36,584 nt of DNA from an uncultured Bacteroidia bacterium (GTDB lineage: Bacteria > Bacteroidota > Bacteroidia > Bacteroidales > ML635J-15): contig CADARW010000029.1 in the NCBI GenBank assembly GCA_902790405.1, positions 1 through 36,584 on the forward strand, read 5' to 3'. Of the stretch, positions 25,048 to 33,147 are shown piece after piece (position 1 is the stretch's first letter; the number at the start of each line of letters is the position of its first letter). The notes under the pieces are model-generated. The model was not told where the DNA came from. It did not search any database and worked only from the letters and a program-made list of their open reading frames with translations. Both the position numbers and the translations under genes were made by a program.

Positions 25048-25998
25048 ATGGAGAGGAAAGAATTACAGGACAAACTGTTGGAGTGCGAAAAACTGCAGCA
25101 ACAACTGTGGGCATATCGCCCACTTTCGGCAGAAACGCTCAAATCGCTTCGCGAATATTACAGAATCGGTCTCACCTATACGAGCAACGCCATCGAGGGC
25201 AACAGCCTTACCGAATCGGAAACCAAGGTGGTGATTGAGGACGGCCTTACACTCGAAGGAAAACCTCTAAACGACATTTTCGAGGCGGTAGGACACGCCA
25301 AGGCATACGACTATATGTACGCCGTCAGCCACGATTCGCCAATTACCGAAGATATTGTCTGCAATTTGCACAGACTCTTCTATCAGCAGATAAACCCCGA
25401 AAATGCAGGCAAATACCGCAGTGTACCCGTATTTATAAGCGGAAGTAAATACGCAGTTGCTCCTGCCGCAGAAATCTCTAAACGAATGCAACAGCTTTTG
25501 CATTGGTACAATTCGCACGAAGGGAAAATGCACCCAGTAACACTAGCGGCCGAACTGCACAAACGATTTGTTTTCATACATCCGTTTATCGACGGCAATG
25601 GCCGTATGGCACGCCTGCTTATGAATCTCGCACTTATGCGAAACGACTACAATATAGCCATAATACCTGCTATTTGCCGTGCCGAATACATATCGGCGCT
25701 TGAACTTGCACATACAGATGACACTGTTTTTCATGCCTTCATTGCCGACCGCGTGATGATGACACATATGGACATATTAAGGCTGTTCAGAGAAAACGAA
25801 CCTGCACAGGAAAAAATGCCGTTCGACCAAATGCTGCTGCAGACAATAACACACAATCCAGGACTTAACGCACCAAAATTGTCAGAACGCCTAGGCAGAA
25901 GTCTTCGCACAACACAACGGTACATAAAGACCTTATCCGAGAAACGACTTATCGAATTTCGCGGTGTTGCAAAAAATGGAGGCTACTTCGCGTTATAG
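25048..25998 (+). CDS. Fic-family AMP-transferase with C-terminal winged helix
   Basis: A protein of 316 residues. The Fic motif HPFIDGNGR is at 178-186. The inhibitory helix with (S/T)xxxE(G/N), here SNAIEG (46-51), lies N-terminal, which makes it a class II Fic protein able to hold itself inactive. The C-terminal ~60 residues (NAPKLSERLGRSLRTTQRYIKTLSEK) form a winged helix for DNA binding. Such enzymes transfer AMP from ATP to protein side chains; the target is unknown. Bacteroidetes carry many copies. The promoter region holds three GGTGTAAA repeats that could be its own operators. Composition is like the host. Confidence 0.93.
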   Translation: MERKELQDKLLECEKLQQQLWAYRPLSAETLKSLREYYRIGLTYTSNAIEGNSLTESETKVVIEDGLTLEGKPLNDIFEAVGHAKAYDYMYAVSHDSPITEDIVCNLHRLFYQQINPENAGKYRSVPVFISGSKYAVAPAAEISKRMQQLLHWYNSHEGKMHPVTLAAELHKRFVFIHPFIDGNGRMARLLMNLALMRNDYNIAIIPAICRAEYISALELAHTDDTVFHAFIADRVMMTHMDILRLFRENEPAQEKMPFDQMLLQTITHNPGLNAPKLSERLGRSLRTTQRYIKTLSEKRLIEFRGVAKNGGYFAL

Positions 25999-26096
25999 TT
26001 TCGCCTATCTCCCCCCAATGTTGTCTATATTTACACAAATTCCATATTTTTATGGTGTAAATTTTCACTGGCATATAGGAACTAGAAAATTTATTG

Positions 26097-26104
26097 TATC
26101 TTTG
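26097..26104 (+). promoter_or_regulatory. Promoter -7 box of the InlB-like lipoprotein gene
   Basis: TATCTTTG, 25 bases before the start, with a further GGTGTAAA word at about 26053-26060 upstream. Confidence 0.5.
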
Positions 26105-26129
26105 TCGCTCACAAAAAAAATAAAGTACG

Positions 26130-27089
26130 ATGAAAAGATCATTATTTCTATTATTCGCCATCATTTCTGTAGCAGGAATGATAGCAACAAACGGTTGCAA
26201 GACCGACGTGAAAACTTATACGGTAACTTTCGATGCCAACGGCGGCGAAGGAAACATGGATACACAATTGTTCACCGAAGATTACGAAAAAGCGCTTAGC
26301 GCCAACAAGTTTACTCGCGAAGGCTATTCGTTCGCAGGTTGGAACACAATGCGCGACGGCACTGGCACCGCCTACACCGACCAGCAGAAGATAAAGGTGG
26401 TTGCCGACATGACACTCTACGCACAGTGGAACGAAGAACGCCCAGTAACCATGCACAACGGTCACGAATACATCGACCTTGGATTGCCAAGCGGAAACAT
26501 GTGGGCAACCTGCAACATAGGCGCCGATGCCCCCGAAGCAGCCGGAAACTATTATGCATGGGCTGAAACAGCGCCCAAACAGACTTATACCACCGAAAAT
26601 TACCCATATATACGCCTTGTGGTAGAAGGTGAAGATACTCTTCGAAAGCTTACAAAGTACTGCTCACAGAGTCCTTTCGGCTACGAAGGTTTTAGCGACG
26701 ACCTGACTAGCCTTTTAGCAGAAGACGATGCTGCAACAGTAAACTGGGGCGGCAAATGGAAAACGCCATCGGAAGAAGATTATAATGAATTGTTTGAAAA
26801 TTGCACAATAACAACAGATACCATAAACAATGTGGTAGGACTTACATTTAAGGCCACAAACGGGAACTCGATATTCATGCCTGCCGTCCGCTACTATTCT
26901 GATGAAGGTCTAGCCGATTATGCATGTGGTTGTTACTGGACAAGTACGCTGGCAACAGATATAAGCTCTACAGACCCGACTTGTGCTTTTCATTGCTCTT
27001 TGCGTCCCGAATACGAATATGCAGAAGTGTACCCATGGTCTCGCGAGTGCGGCATGCCTGTGAGAGCAGTATGCAAGATTAGCGAATAA
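26130..27089 (+). CDS. Surface lipoprotein with Listeria-Bacteroides repeat domain
   Basis: A protein of 319 residues with an N-terminal lipoprotein-like signal (about residues 1-22; Cys23 follows TNG). Residues about 29-92 are an InlB B-repeat/Listeria-Bacteroides repeat (YTVTFDANGGEG ... FAGWNTMRDGTGTAY ... MTLYAQW). The rest, from HEYIDLGLPSGNMWATCNIG through YYAWAETAPK, WGGKWKTPSEEDYNEL and the ending YWTSTLA...VRAVCK, is a domain common in Bacteroidales exported proteins, related in pattern to Fibrobacter major-paralogue/DUF1566-type domains. Both domains are thought to serve surface binding. It is the last intact gene before the duplicated dnaK tail. Confidence 0.85.
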   Translation: MKRSLFLLFAIISVAGMIATNGCKTDVKTYTVTFDANGGEGNMDTQLFTEDYEKALSANKFTREGYSFAGWNTMRDGTGTAYTDQQKIKVVADMTLYAQWNEERPVTMHNGHEYIDLGLPSGNMWATCNIGADAPEAAGNYYAWAETAPKQTYTTENYPYIRLVVEGEDTLRKLTKYCSQSPFGYEGFSDDLTSLLAEDDAATVNWGGKWKTPSEEDYNELFENCTITTDTINNVVGLTFKATNGNSIFMPAVRYYSDEGLADYACGCYWTSTLATDISSTDPTCAFHCSLRPEYEYAEVYPWSRECGMPVRAVCKISE

Positions 27090-27121
27090 AGACAGACTCA
27101 AGTCGGCTACTTTTGTTGCAG

Positions 27122-27189
27122 AAGAGCAGCAATCATCTTGCAGCTCAAGCAACAACGACGAAGTAACGGATGTAGATTTGAGGCTGTAA
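27122..27189 (+). pseudogene. Diverged copy of the dnaK 3' end
   Basis: The frame reads [20 protein letters not shown] and a short end before TAA 27187-27189, against the true dnaK tail with Gln/Ser/Asn-rich residues and [11 protein letters not shown]. 24 bases (27150-27173) are identical to 16495-16518; the flanks differ mostly at silent positions plus two short gaps. No start codon or upstream coding belongs to it. It is either the tail displaced by the insertion or one brought in by the element. Confidence 0.8.
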
Positions 27190-27227
27190 AATAGTTCTCA
27201 TAAACAATATTTTAACATTCAAACGAT

Positions 27228-27259
27228 AAAGGAGGTGCGAAACACACCTCCTTTCTTTT
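27228..27259 (+). terminator. Rho-independent terminator
   Basis: Perfect 10-bp arms AAAGGAGGTG (27228-27237) and CACCTCCTTT (27245-27254) are followed by CTTTTT. Lying after the dnaK-tail copy, it may be the original terminator of a dnaK gene. Confidence 0.9.
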
Positions 27260-27413
27260 TATAATCCACTGAATAACAATATGATACGATTTAGCAACAG
27301 CACATAATAGGTTGTTAAATATTATTTAAACTCCAATTGTGCCTTAAAAAACAGAAAATTTGGCATAATTTTTATATCTTTACAAACTGAACGAACTAAA
27401 AAAATTTAAAGTT

Positions 27414-29045
27414 ATGAAACGGTTTATCATATTAGGATGTTTGGTACTCGGGATGAGTATCGCATCGGTGGCACAAACGGTAACTGCAGCAAGCGAAGAA
27501 ATTGCCGACGATTTCGATCTCAAAGCAGCAGCTTCACTGTTCGGAGATTCAAAAGATATTGAAGACTTCGAGAAAAGACTCAACGACGAATCGATAGCCA
27601 TTTCGAACCTCGACCTCAACGGCGACGGAGAAATTGACTACCTCAGGTGCGTTGAGACGGTAGAAAACGGCGACCACTACATTGTGATACAAGCAGTCCT
27701 TGCTGCCGATATCTACCAAGATATTGCAACCATCTTTGTAAAAAAAGACGTTGAAACCAAAAACATTACGGTTCAAGTAATCGGCAACGAGTACATCTAC
27801 GGACGTAACTACATCATCGAGCCGGTTTACATCCGCCGTCCAGTAATATACACCTGGTTCTGGGATCCTTACTGGCACTACTGGCACTCTCCATACTACT
27901 GGGGATACTACCCACACTACTGGAGATGCTGGCACCACAGACCATACCACGTATATCACCACCACATCGTTGAATATCACCACCATCACCACTACTGCAG
28001 CTACCACCACCCGCATCACCCACACTCTGGCTACAATGGTCACAGGAATGTTGCAAACGGATATGGTAACGCTCATCCAGAAGGAAGCTACAATGCAAGA
28101 CACCCTGAACACGTGAACTTCAGCGACAGCCGCAGAGCAGTAGATGCAAACGGAAGTCCTTCGACCAAGACTCCATCGACCTCAAGAATTAACAACGACG
28201 CAAGCAAAACTCCTGCATACAACAATGCCTCAAGAGTTAGCAACGATGCAAGCAAAATTCCTGCAAGCAACAATGCCTCGAGAGTTAGCAACGATGCAAG
28301 CAAAACTCCTGCTAGCAACAATGCCTCGAGAGTTAGCAACGATGCAAGCAAAACTCCGGCATACAATAATGCTTCGAGAGTTAGCAACGACGCAAGCAAA
28401 ACTCCGGCATACAACAATGCCTCGAGAGTTAGCAACGATGCAAACAAAACTCCTTCATACAATAGCAACAGCTCAAGGACCAACTCATCAAGTTCTTCAA
28501 AGCCGAGCTACAACTCCTCAAGCTCTTCGCGCACAAATTCTTCGAGCAACGCTTCGAGAACCAACTCGTCGAGTGCTTCAAAACCCAGCTACAACTCCTC
28601 AAGTTCATCGAGCAGCAACAGCTCAAGGACAAACACCTCTAGCTCAAAGCCGAGCTACAACTCCTCAAGCTCATCACGCCCGAGTTCATCGAGCAGCAGC
28701 TCTAGGACTAACACCTCCAGCTCGTCAAAGCCAAGCAGCAGCTACAGCTCATCTAGCTCACGCCCAAGCTCATCGAGCAGCAGTTCAAGGGTAAGTTCTT
28801 CAAGCAGTTCGCGTCCTAGCTCATCGAGCAGCAGCTATCGCAGCAGTTCGTCAAGCTCGCGTCCTAGCTCATCAAGCAGCTACCACAGCAGTTCGTCAAG
28901 CTCGCGTCCAAGCTCATCAAGCAGCTACCACAGCAGCTCGTCAAGCTCGCGCTCAAGCTCACCTAGCTCACACTCAAGTTCATCTTCGAGCAGGTCAAGT
29001 GGCAGCAGCCACAGCTCTTCGAGCCATTCATCTTCTCGCAGATAA
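27414..29045 (+). CDS. Exported His-rich, Ser-rich repeat protein
   Basis: A protein of 543 residues. A signal peptide (about 1-20, ending SVAQ) is followed by a domain of ~120 residues with an EF-hand-like loop (DLNGDGEIDYL) and VENGDHYIVIQAVLA. Then comes a Trp/Tyr/His-rich stretch (about 145-205; many HH and YW pairs) and a tandem repeat of 16 residues, NASRVSNDASKTPAYN with variants, in about six copies (28186-28464). The final ~190 residues are almost only Ser with some Arg, Pro, Asn and Tyr. The N-terminal part resembles proteins often seen in Bacteroidales, without known function. The low-complexity tail suggests a flexible, possibly glycosylated surface region; the His stretch could bind metal. 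Confidence 0.82.
   Translation: MKRFIILGCLVLGMSIASVAQTVTAASEEIADDFDLKAAASLFGDSKDIEDFEKRLNDESIAISNLDLNGDGEIDYLRCVETVENGDHYIVIQAVLAADIYQDIATIFVKKDVETKNITVQVIGNEYIYGRNYIIEPVYIRRPVIYTWFWDPYWHYWHSPYYWGYYPHYWRCWHHRPYHVYHHHIVEYHHHHHYCSYHHPHHPHSGYNGHRNVANGYGNAHPEGSYNARHPEHVNFSDSRRAVDANGSPSTKTPSTSRINNDASKTPAYNNASRVSNDASKIPASNNASRVSNDASKTPASNNASRVSNDASKTPAYNNASRVSNDASKTPAYNNASRVSNDANKTPSYNSNSSRTNSSSSSKPSYNSSSSSRTNSSSNASRTNSSSASKPSYNSSSSSSSNSSRTNTSSSKPSYNSSSSSRPSSSSSSSRTNTSSSSKPSSSYSSSSSRPSSSSSSSRVSSSSSSRPSSSSSSYRSSSSSSRPSSSSSYHSSSSSSRPSSSSSYHSSSSSSRSSSPSSHSSSSSSRSSGSSHSSSSHSSSRR
28186..28464 (+). repeat. 48-bp in-gene tandem repeat
   Basis: About six copies of a 48-base unit coding for NASRVSNDASKTPAYN. 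Copies differ at a few bases (AAAATTCC/AAAACTCC, GCAAGC/GCATAC). Near-identity makes copy-number change likely. Confidence 0.85.
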
Positions 29046-29160
29046 ACACTATGATATAGCATTTCATGACAACAAAATGGTGCAGACTAAGAATCTGCAT
29101 CATTTTTTTATTAATTTTGCAACATATAAACAATATAAAAAACAAAACACCAAGGTCGCG

Positions 29161-29220
29161 GCACGCCACGACTCAACAACAAACTAATATGCACGCCACG
29201 ACTCAACAACAAACTAATAT
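29161..29220 (+). repeat. 30-bp tandem duplication at the hydrolase start
   Basis: Two perfect copies of a 30-base unit (29161-29190 and 29191-29220). Each begins with GCACGCCACGAC and ends with AATAT, so that an in-frame ATG appears at both junctions (29189 and 29219). The first copy also carries the end of a GTCGCGGC-type palindrome (about 29155-29172). Confidence 0.92.
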
Positions 29221-30457
29221 GAGACGATTATTGATAATTATTTCGCTGACACTTGTCACATTCCTTGCAAAGTCGCAAAAAATCGAATACTTCAACGACC
29301 TAATGTCGGACATGTACAACTTTGCCATTTACGAACCAGCCGGCTACGACCCCGTCAACAGCACCGACATGCCCGTGGTAATGTTCCTGCACGGACGAAG
29401 CATGAGCATAGGTCTTGACGGCTACAGGTACGGCACAATAGAATCAATAAAAAAGGAATTCGATATACTTAAAGGACAGCCAGCCCTGGTCGTAGAGCCT
29501 AACGCAAAAGGAGGCGAAGGCTGGGGTTCGGTAAAACTGCACAAAGTTTACGAATTTCTGAAGGCTCATTATGCATTCGACCACAACAAGTTTTATGTAA
29601 TAGGCATGAGTATGGGCGGCTGGGGTACACTCAACTATGTCAACAAATATCCCGACGAAGTTGCCGCCTGCGTAGGTATCTGCGGAGGCTGCGATGCAAA
29701 GTCACCATGCGGACTCAACAAAGTGCCAACCTGGATAATACACGCCGCTGACGACGAAACAACCGATGTTGCTTGTTCCGACAGAGTTGTAGAGGCAATG
29801 AAAGCATGCGGAAGCACAAACCTATTGAAATACAGCCGTTTGGAATCTGGTGGACATAGCCTCATAAATTATTTCCAAATTCACAGCCTCTACGAATGGC
29901 TTTTCAAACACAACCGAACCAACCGCAGATTCGACACAAGCATCGATTTTGTAAACAATCACGATTATCCCAGATATTGGTCAGGAGGCAAAGGACCGTC
30001 GGTTTACATTACAGCATCAGAACTTGCTAAGATACAGGCGCGTACTCCAAGACAACAAGGAAGCGCCCCCATCGCATCGAACAGCGGAACAAATTCATCG
30101 AACAACGGCAATTCATCAAGTACGTCAAAGCCGACAACAAACAACACTTCGTCGTCGAGCAACACAAGTTCGTCGAACAAGCCTTCGACAAGCAACACAA
30201 GTTCGTCGTCGAAACCCGCAACAACGGCGAAACCAGTTACTACAGTAAAGCCAGCAAACAGTTCCACGGCAAAACCAAACACTGTCACAGTAAAGCCGGT
30301 ATCATCGTCAGAGAAAGGCATTTACATTGTCAAGCAAGGCGACACACTGAAGAAAATTGCAAAAAAACACAAAATCAAATACAAGAAACTTCTTCAGATT
30401 AACCATTTTACAAAGGACAGGAAGATTAAACCAGGCGACAAAATTAAGGTCGCATAA
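29219..30457 (+). CDS. Exported alpha/beta hydrolase (esterase-like) with LysM domain
   Basis: A protein of 412 residues. A signal peptide (about 1-19) is followed by an alpha/beta hydrolase domain to about residue 225. The oxyanion region is MFLHGRSM, the nucleophile is Ser131 in IGMSMGGWG, an acidic residue lies in HAADDETTD and the His in ESGGHSL. The pattern is that of esterases related to feruloyl/polyhydroxybutyrate esterases. A Ser/Thr/Asn/Lys-rich linker (about 285-365) leads to a C-terminal LysM domain (YIVKQGDTLKKIAKKH ... IKPGDKIKV), which binds peptidoglycan. So it probably sits in the periplasm on the cell wall. The start at 29219 gives a clean signal peptide; in-frame ATG 29189 arises from the duplication. 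Confidence 0.87.
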   Translation: MRRLLIIISLTLVTFLAKSQKIEYFNDLMSDMYNFAIYEPAGYDPVNSTDMPVVMFLHGRSMSIGLDGYRYGTIESIKKEFDILKGQPALVVEPNAKGGEGWGSVKLHKVYEFLKAHYAFDHNKFYVIGMSMGGWGTLNYVNKYPDEVAACVGICGGCDAKSPCGLNKVPTWIIHAADDETTDVACSDRVVEAMKACGSTNLLKYSRLESGGHSLINYFQIHSLYEWLFKHNRTNRRFDTSIDFVNNHDYPRYWSGGKGPSVYITASELAKIQARTPRQQGSAPIASNSGTNSSNNGNSSSTSKPTTNNTSSSSNTSSSNKPSTSNTSSSSKPATTAKPVTTVKPANSSTAKPNTVTVKPVSSSEKGIYIVKQGDTLKKIAKKHKIKYKKLLQINHFTKDRKIKPGDKIKVA

Positions 30458-30497
30458 TATATATGTAGTAAAAAACGTATACTATATAATTTTTATA

Positions 30498-30505
30498 TAT
30501 CTTTG
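30498..30505 (+). promoter_or_regulatory. Promoter -7 box of the GH3-family gene
   Basis: TATCTTTG, 20 bases before the start. Confidence 0.55.
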
Positions 30506-30525
30506 CCGCTTTTAAAAAAAATAGC

Positions 30526-32214
30526 ATGAAAACAAGTAACATGATTGTGCCTAACCTACTATTGGGAATGGCAGGAGGTATTCAGTACCGCGCACTTTTA
30601 AAAGCTACAAAGAATCCGCGAAAGGCAAGCGAAAATACGCTTCGCGAAATCCTTACTTACGCAAAAGACACTGTTTACGGCAAGGAACACAAGTTTGACT
30701 ATATACTTGAAGCCACAACCGACACAGAACTTTACAAACGTTACCGCGAACAGGTAAAGCCAAACGAATACGAGGACTTACGTCCATACGTTGAACGCCA
30801 CAAACACGGCGAAGCAGACATTCTATTCCCTGGCAAACCAGTGCTTTACGCTACCACTTCGGGTTCCACTGCCGAACCGAAGTGGATTCCAATAACCGAG
30901 CGCTACCTGAAGACCATATACGGAAAAATGACCAAGGTATGGCTCTACAACTTCATCCAGAACCGCCACAAAGTATTTGCAGGAAAGATTCTTTCAATCG
31001 TTGGCAAGGTTATCGAAGGTTATGCACCCGATGGCACCGTATATGGTTCGGTTAGCGGTGTCACACAGCGTGACTGCCCTGGTTTCGTAAAGAAACTCTA
31101 CAGCAACCCGCAGTGTGTTTACGGAATCGCCGACTACACGGCTCGTTACTACGTGCTTATGCGCATGGGCATCGAGCAGGACATCACCCTGATTGTGACA
31201 GCAAACCCGTCGACAATCGTTGAACTGCAGAACAATGTAAACCGCTACTACGACGAGTATGTGAACGACATTGAACACGGCACGCTTAAAGCCGACCTCA
31301 ACATCGACCCGGAAATCCGCAAGGAACTGGAAGCTTGCCTCAAGCCAAATCCGAAACGCGCTGCCGAACTTCGCGCATTAAAGGCAAAATATGGCAATGT
31401 CCTTCCAAAGCACTACTGGCCGAACATGCAGATTCTGAACACTTGGAAGTGCGGAAATACAAAGGTTTACCTCGACAAGTTCAAGGATTCGTTCCCCAAA
31501 ACCATGTTGCACCAGGAATTTGGCTATTTCGCTTCGGAATGCCGTTTCGGTCTGGTTATGGACGACACTCTCAACAGTGTTATGTTCCCGCACATGCACT
31601 ACTACGAGTTCGTCAAGGAAGAAGACATGGACTCCCCCAACCCGACATTCTACCAGTTGCACGAACTTGTTGAAGGTCAGCGTTATTGCCCGTATGTAAG
31701 CACATTCGCCGGCTTGTACCGCTACAACATGAACGACTTGCTCGAAGTTGGTCCGAACTTCAGGAACACACCAACTGTACACATGATACAGAAAACTCAC
31801 GGTATCGTAACAATGACTGGCGAAAAACTCTATGAGCGTCAGTTTATCGAAGCAGTTCACAAGGCCGAAGATACTACAGGCATGAAGACTCGCTTCTTCA
31901 TCGGTTTTGCCGAACTGCCCGAATCGCGCTACAACTTCTACTATGAGTTTGCCGACCAGGAAACAACACAGGAACAAGCCGAAAAGTTCACCGAAGCCGT
32001 TGATGCAGCCCTCAAGGAGAGCAACATGGAGTACAAAGCAAAACGGGAATCGCTACGACTAAAAGACGCAGTAACCTACCGCTTGCAGTTTGAATCGTTC
32101 GAGCATTTCAAGGAAGAATGCATAAAGGAAGGCGCACGCGACGGACAGTTCAAGCTCAACCTGTTGCTACAGGACGAAAAGCGTCAGGCAAAGTTCAACA
32201 AACTGATAAAATAA
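30526..32214 (+). CDS. GH3-family acyl-adenylating protein
   Basis: A protein of 562 residues homologous over its full length to plant GH3 enzymes, which adenylate jasmonate or auxin and link them to amino acids. The ATP-binding motif is ATTSGSTAEPKWIPIT (TSGST at 111-115). Later segments such as FGYFASECRFGL, GLYRYNMNDLLEVG and HGIVTMTGEKLYE fit the acyl-adenylate family. Bacteroidetes often carry one copy; substrate and product are unknown there. The HAD gene follows one base after the stop, so they are co-transcribed. No signal peptide; cytosolic. Confidence 0.9.
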   Translation: MKTSNMIVPNLLLGMAGGIQYRALLKATKNPRKASENTLREILTYAKDTVYGKEHKFDYILEATTDTELYKRYREQVKPNEYEDLRPYVERHKHGEADILFPGKPVLYATTSGSTAEPKWIPITERYLKTIYGKMTKVWLYNFIQNRHKVFAGKILSIVGKVIEGYAPDGTVYGSVSGVTQRDCPGFVKKLYSNPQCVYGIADYTARYYVLMRMGIEQDITLIVTANPSTIVELQNNVNRYYDEYVNDIEHGTLKADLNIDPEIRKELEACLKPNPKRAAELRALKAKYGNVLPKHYWPNMQILNTWKCGNTKVYLDKFKDSFPKTMLHQEFGYFASECRFGLVMDDTLNSVMFPHMHYYEFVKEEDMDSPNPTFYQLHELVEGQRYCPYVSTFAGLYRYNMNDLLEVGPNFRNTPTVHMIQKTHGIVTMTGEKLYERQFIEAVHKAEDTTGMKTRFFIGFAELPESRYNFYYEFADQETTQEQAEKFTEAVDAALKESNMEYKAKRESLRLKDAVTYRLQFESFEHFKEECIKEGARDGQFKLNLLLQDEKRQAKFNKLIK

Positions 32215-32215
32215 T

Positions 32216-32827
32216 ATGGCAGAAATCAAAGCTGTCATCTTCGATTTAGACGGGACTTTATACGACAAGTCCCGTCTTCCTTTACGACTGGTAGCAAGGC
32301 AAATCCTGCACGGGAAGCTAATTATGCTCAAACGCGAACGCAGCGTCAGGAAACAGCTCAAAGGCAAATATTTCGGCGATAAAGACCGATTCGAAGAAGC
32401 ATTCTTTAGTCATTTCATGCGTAAGAATGCAAAAGAATGGTTTTACAAAACCTATATGCCCGACACCATAAAAATCCTAAAGAAGCATTACCATATTGCC
32501 CCGTGGGTCGAAGATTGCCTAAAATCACTGCACGACAAAGGCGTGAAAATAGCTGTATTTTCAGACTACGGCTATGTTGAAGAAAAACTTGAAGCCATAG
32601 GTTTCGACCTCAAGTGGGCCGATTATCTTTTCGATGCACCATCACTCGGCGGACTAAAGCCTTGCAAGGAAACTTTCCTAAAAATATGCGAGACAATGGA
32701 TGTTTCTCCGCAAAACTGCCTCATGGTTGGCGACCGCGACGACACTGACGGCGCAGGAGCAAATGCGGCCGGCATGCGATTCATGAAGGTTACAAAAGCT
32801 TCAGAACCAAGCGAGTTGGAAAATTGA
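32216..32827 (+). CDS. HAD-superfamily hydrolase
   Basis: A protein of 203 residues. Motif I is VIFDLDGTLYD (nucleophile Asp10, acid/base Asp12), motif II VFSDYGYVEEKL, motif III the Lys in GGLKPCKETF, and motif IV VGDRDDTDGAGA. This is the phosphoglycolate phosphatase-like group with a helical cap between motifs I and II (about 20-100). It probably dephosphorylates a small metabolite. It starts one base after the GH3-family stop, so the two functions may be linked, for example one removing phosphate from a substrate or product of the other; that is inference. Confidence 0.9.
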   Translation: MAEIKAVIFDLDGTLYDKSRLPLRLVARQILHGKLIMLKRERSVRKQLKGKYFGDKDRFEEAFFSHFMRKNAKEWFYKTYMPDTIKILKKHYHIAPWVEDCLKSLHDKGVKIAVFSDYGYVEEKLEAIGFDLKWADYLFDAPSLGGLKPCKETFLKICETMDVSPQNCLMVGDRDDTDGAGANAAGMRFMKVTKASEPSELEN

Positions 32828-33061
32828 ATGGCTAAAGCCGTTTTTCGCTGCGCGTTTAACTTCGTTGAGGGCTTCGCCGTTCTATGTGCTTCGCACGTTT
32901 GAATGCCTTCGGCGTTTGGCTTACGCCGAGCTAAAGGTTAACTTCGTTGAGGGCTTCGCCGTTCTCGCTGCGCTGTTTCAATGGCTTCGCCGTTTCAATG
33001 CCAGCGGCGTTTGAAGGTTTCTGGGTTTAAAGTTCAAAGTTCAATGGCTACGCCGTTTCTA

Positions 33062-33115
33062 AAAAAGCGGAATGTCATGCTGGACTTGTTTCAGCATCTG
33101 ATTCCGCTTTTTTTG
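33062..33115 (+). terminator. Hairpin terminator of the CTGrACTTG repeat type
   Basis: AAAAAGCGGAAT pairs with ATTCCGCTTTTT, with an inner stem ATGCTG/CAGCAT around the loop GACTTGTTT. A T run follows. The inner sequence resembles the hairpin at 36345-36382. Confidence 0.8.
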
Positions 33116-33147
33116 TTCAAAGGTTCAACGTTTAATGTTCAATGTTT

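Larger units (their letters stand above)
16541..27189. mobile_element. Putative genomic (defence) island inserted at the dnaK 3' end
   Basis: About 10.6 kb lies between the dnaK stop and a diverged duplicate of the dnaK tail. It contains a SEFIR protein, a methylase-HerA-NurA operon, an AbiE pair, a winged-helix remnant, a Fic protein and a lipoprotein. The part from 16690 to 22520 is clearly richer in A and T than dnaK. No integrase or transposase gene is inside, so either it is a decayed element, it was moved by an enzyme acting in trans, or it arrived by homologous recombination. The Fic and lipoprotein genes have host-like composition, so the island may be composite. Confidence 0.5.

Noticed and set aside
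16541-27189. Prophage
   Set aside because: No capsid, portal, terminase, lysis or integrase gene is present.
28088-28483. Minus-strand open frame opposite the 48-base repeats
   Set aside because: It is a periodic Leu/Ala-rich shadow of the repeat region, with no promoter or start context.
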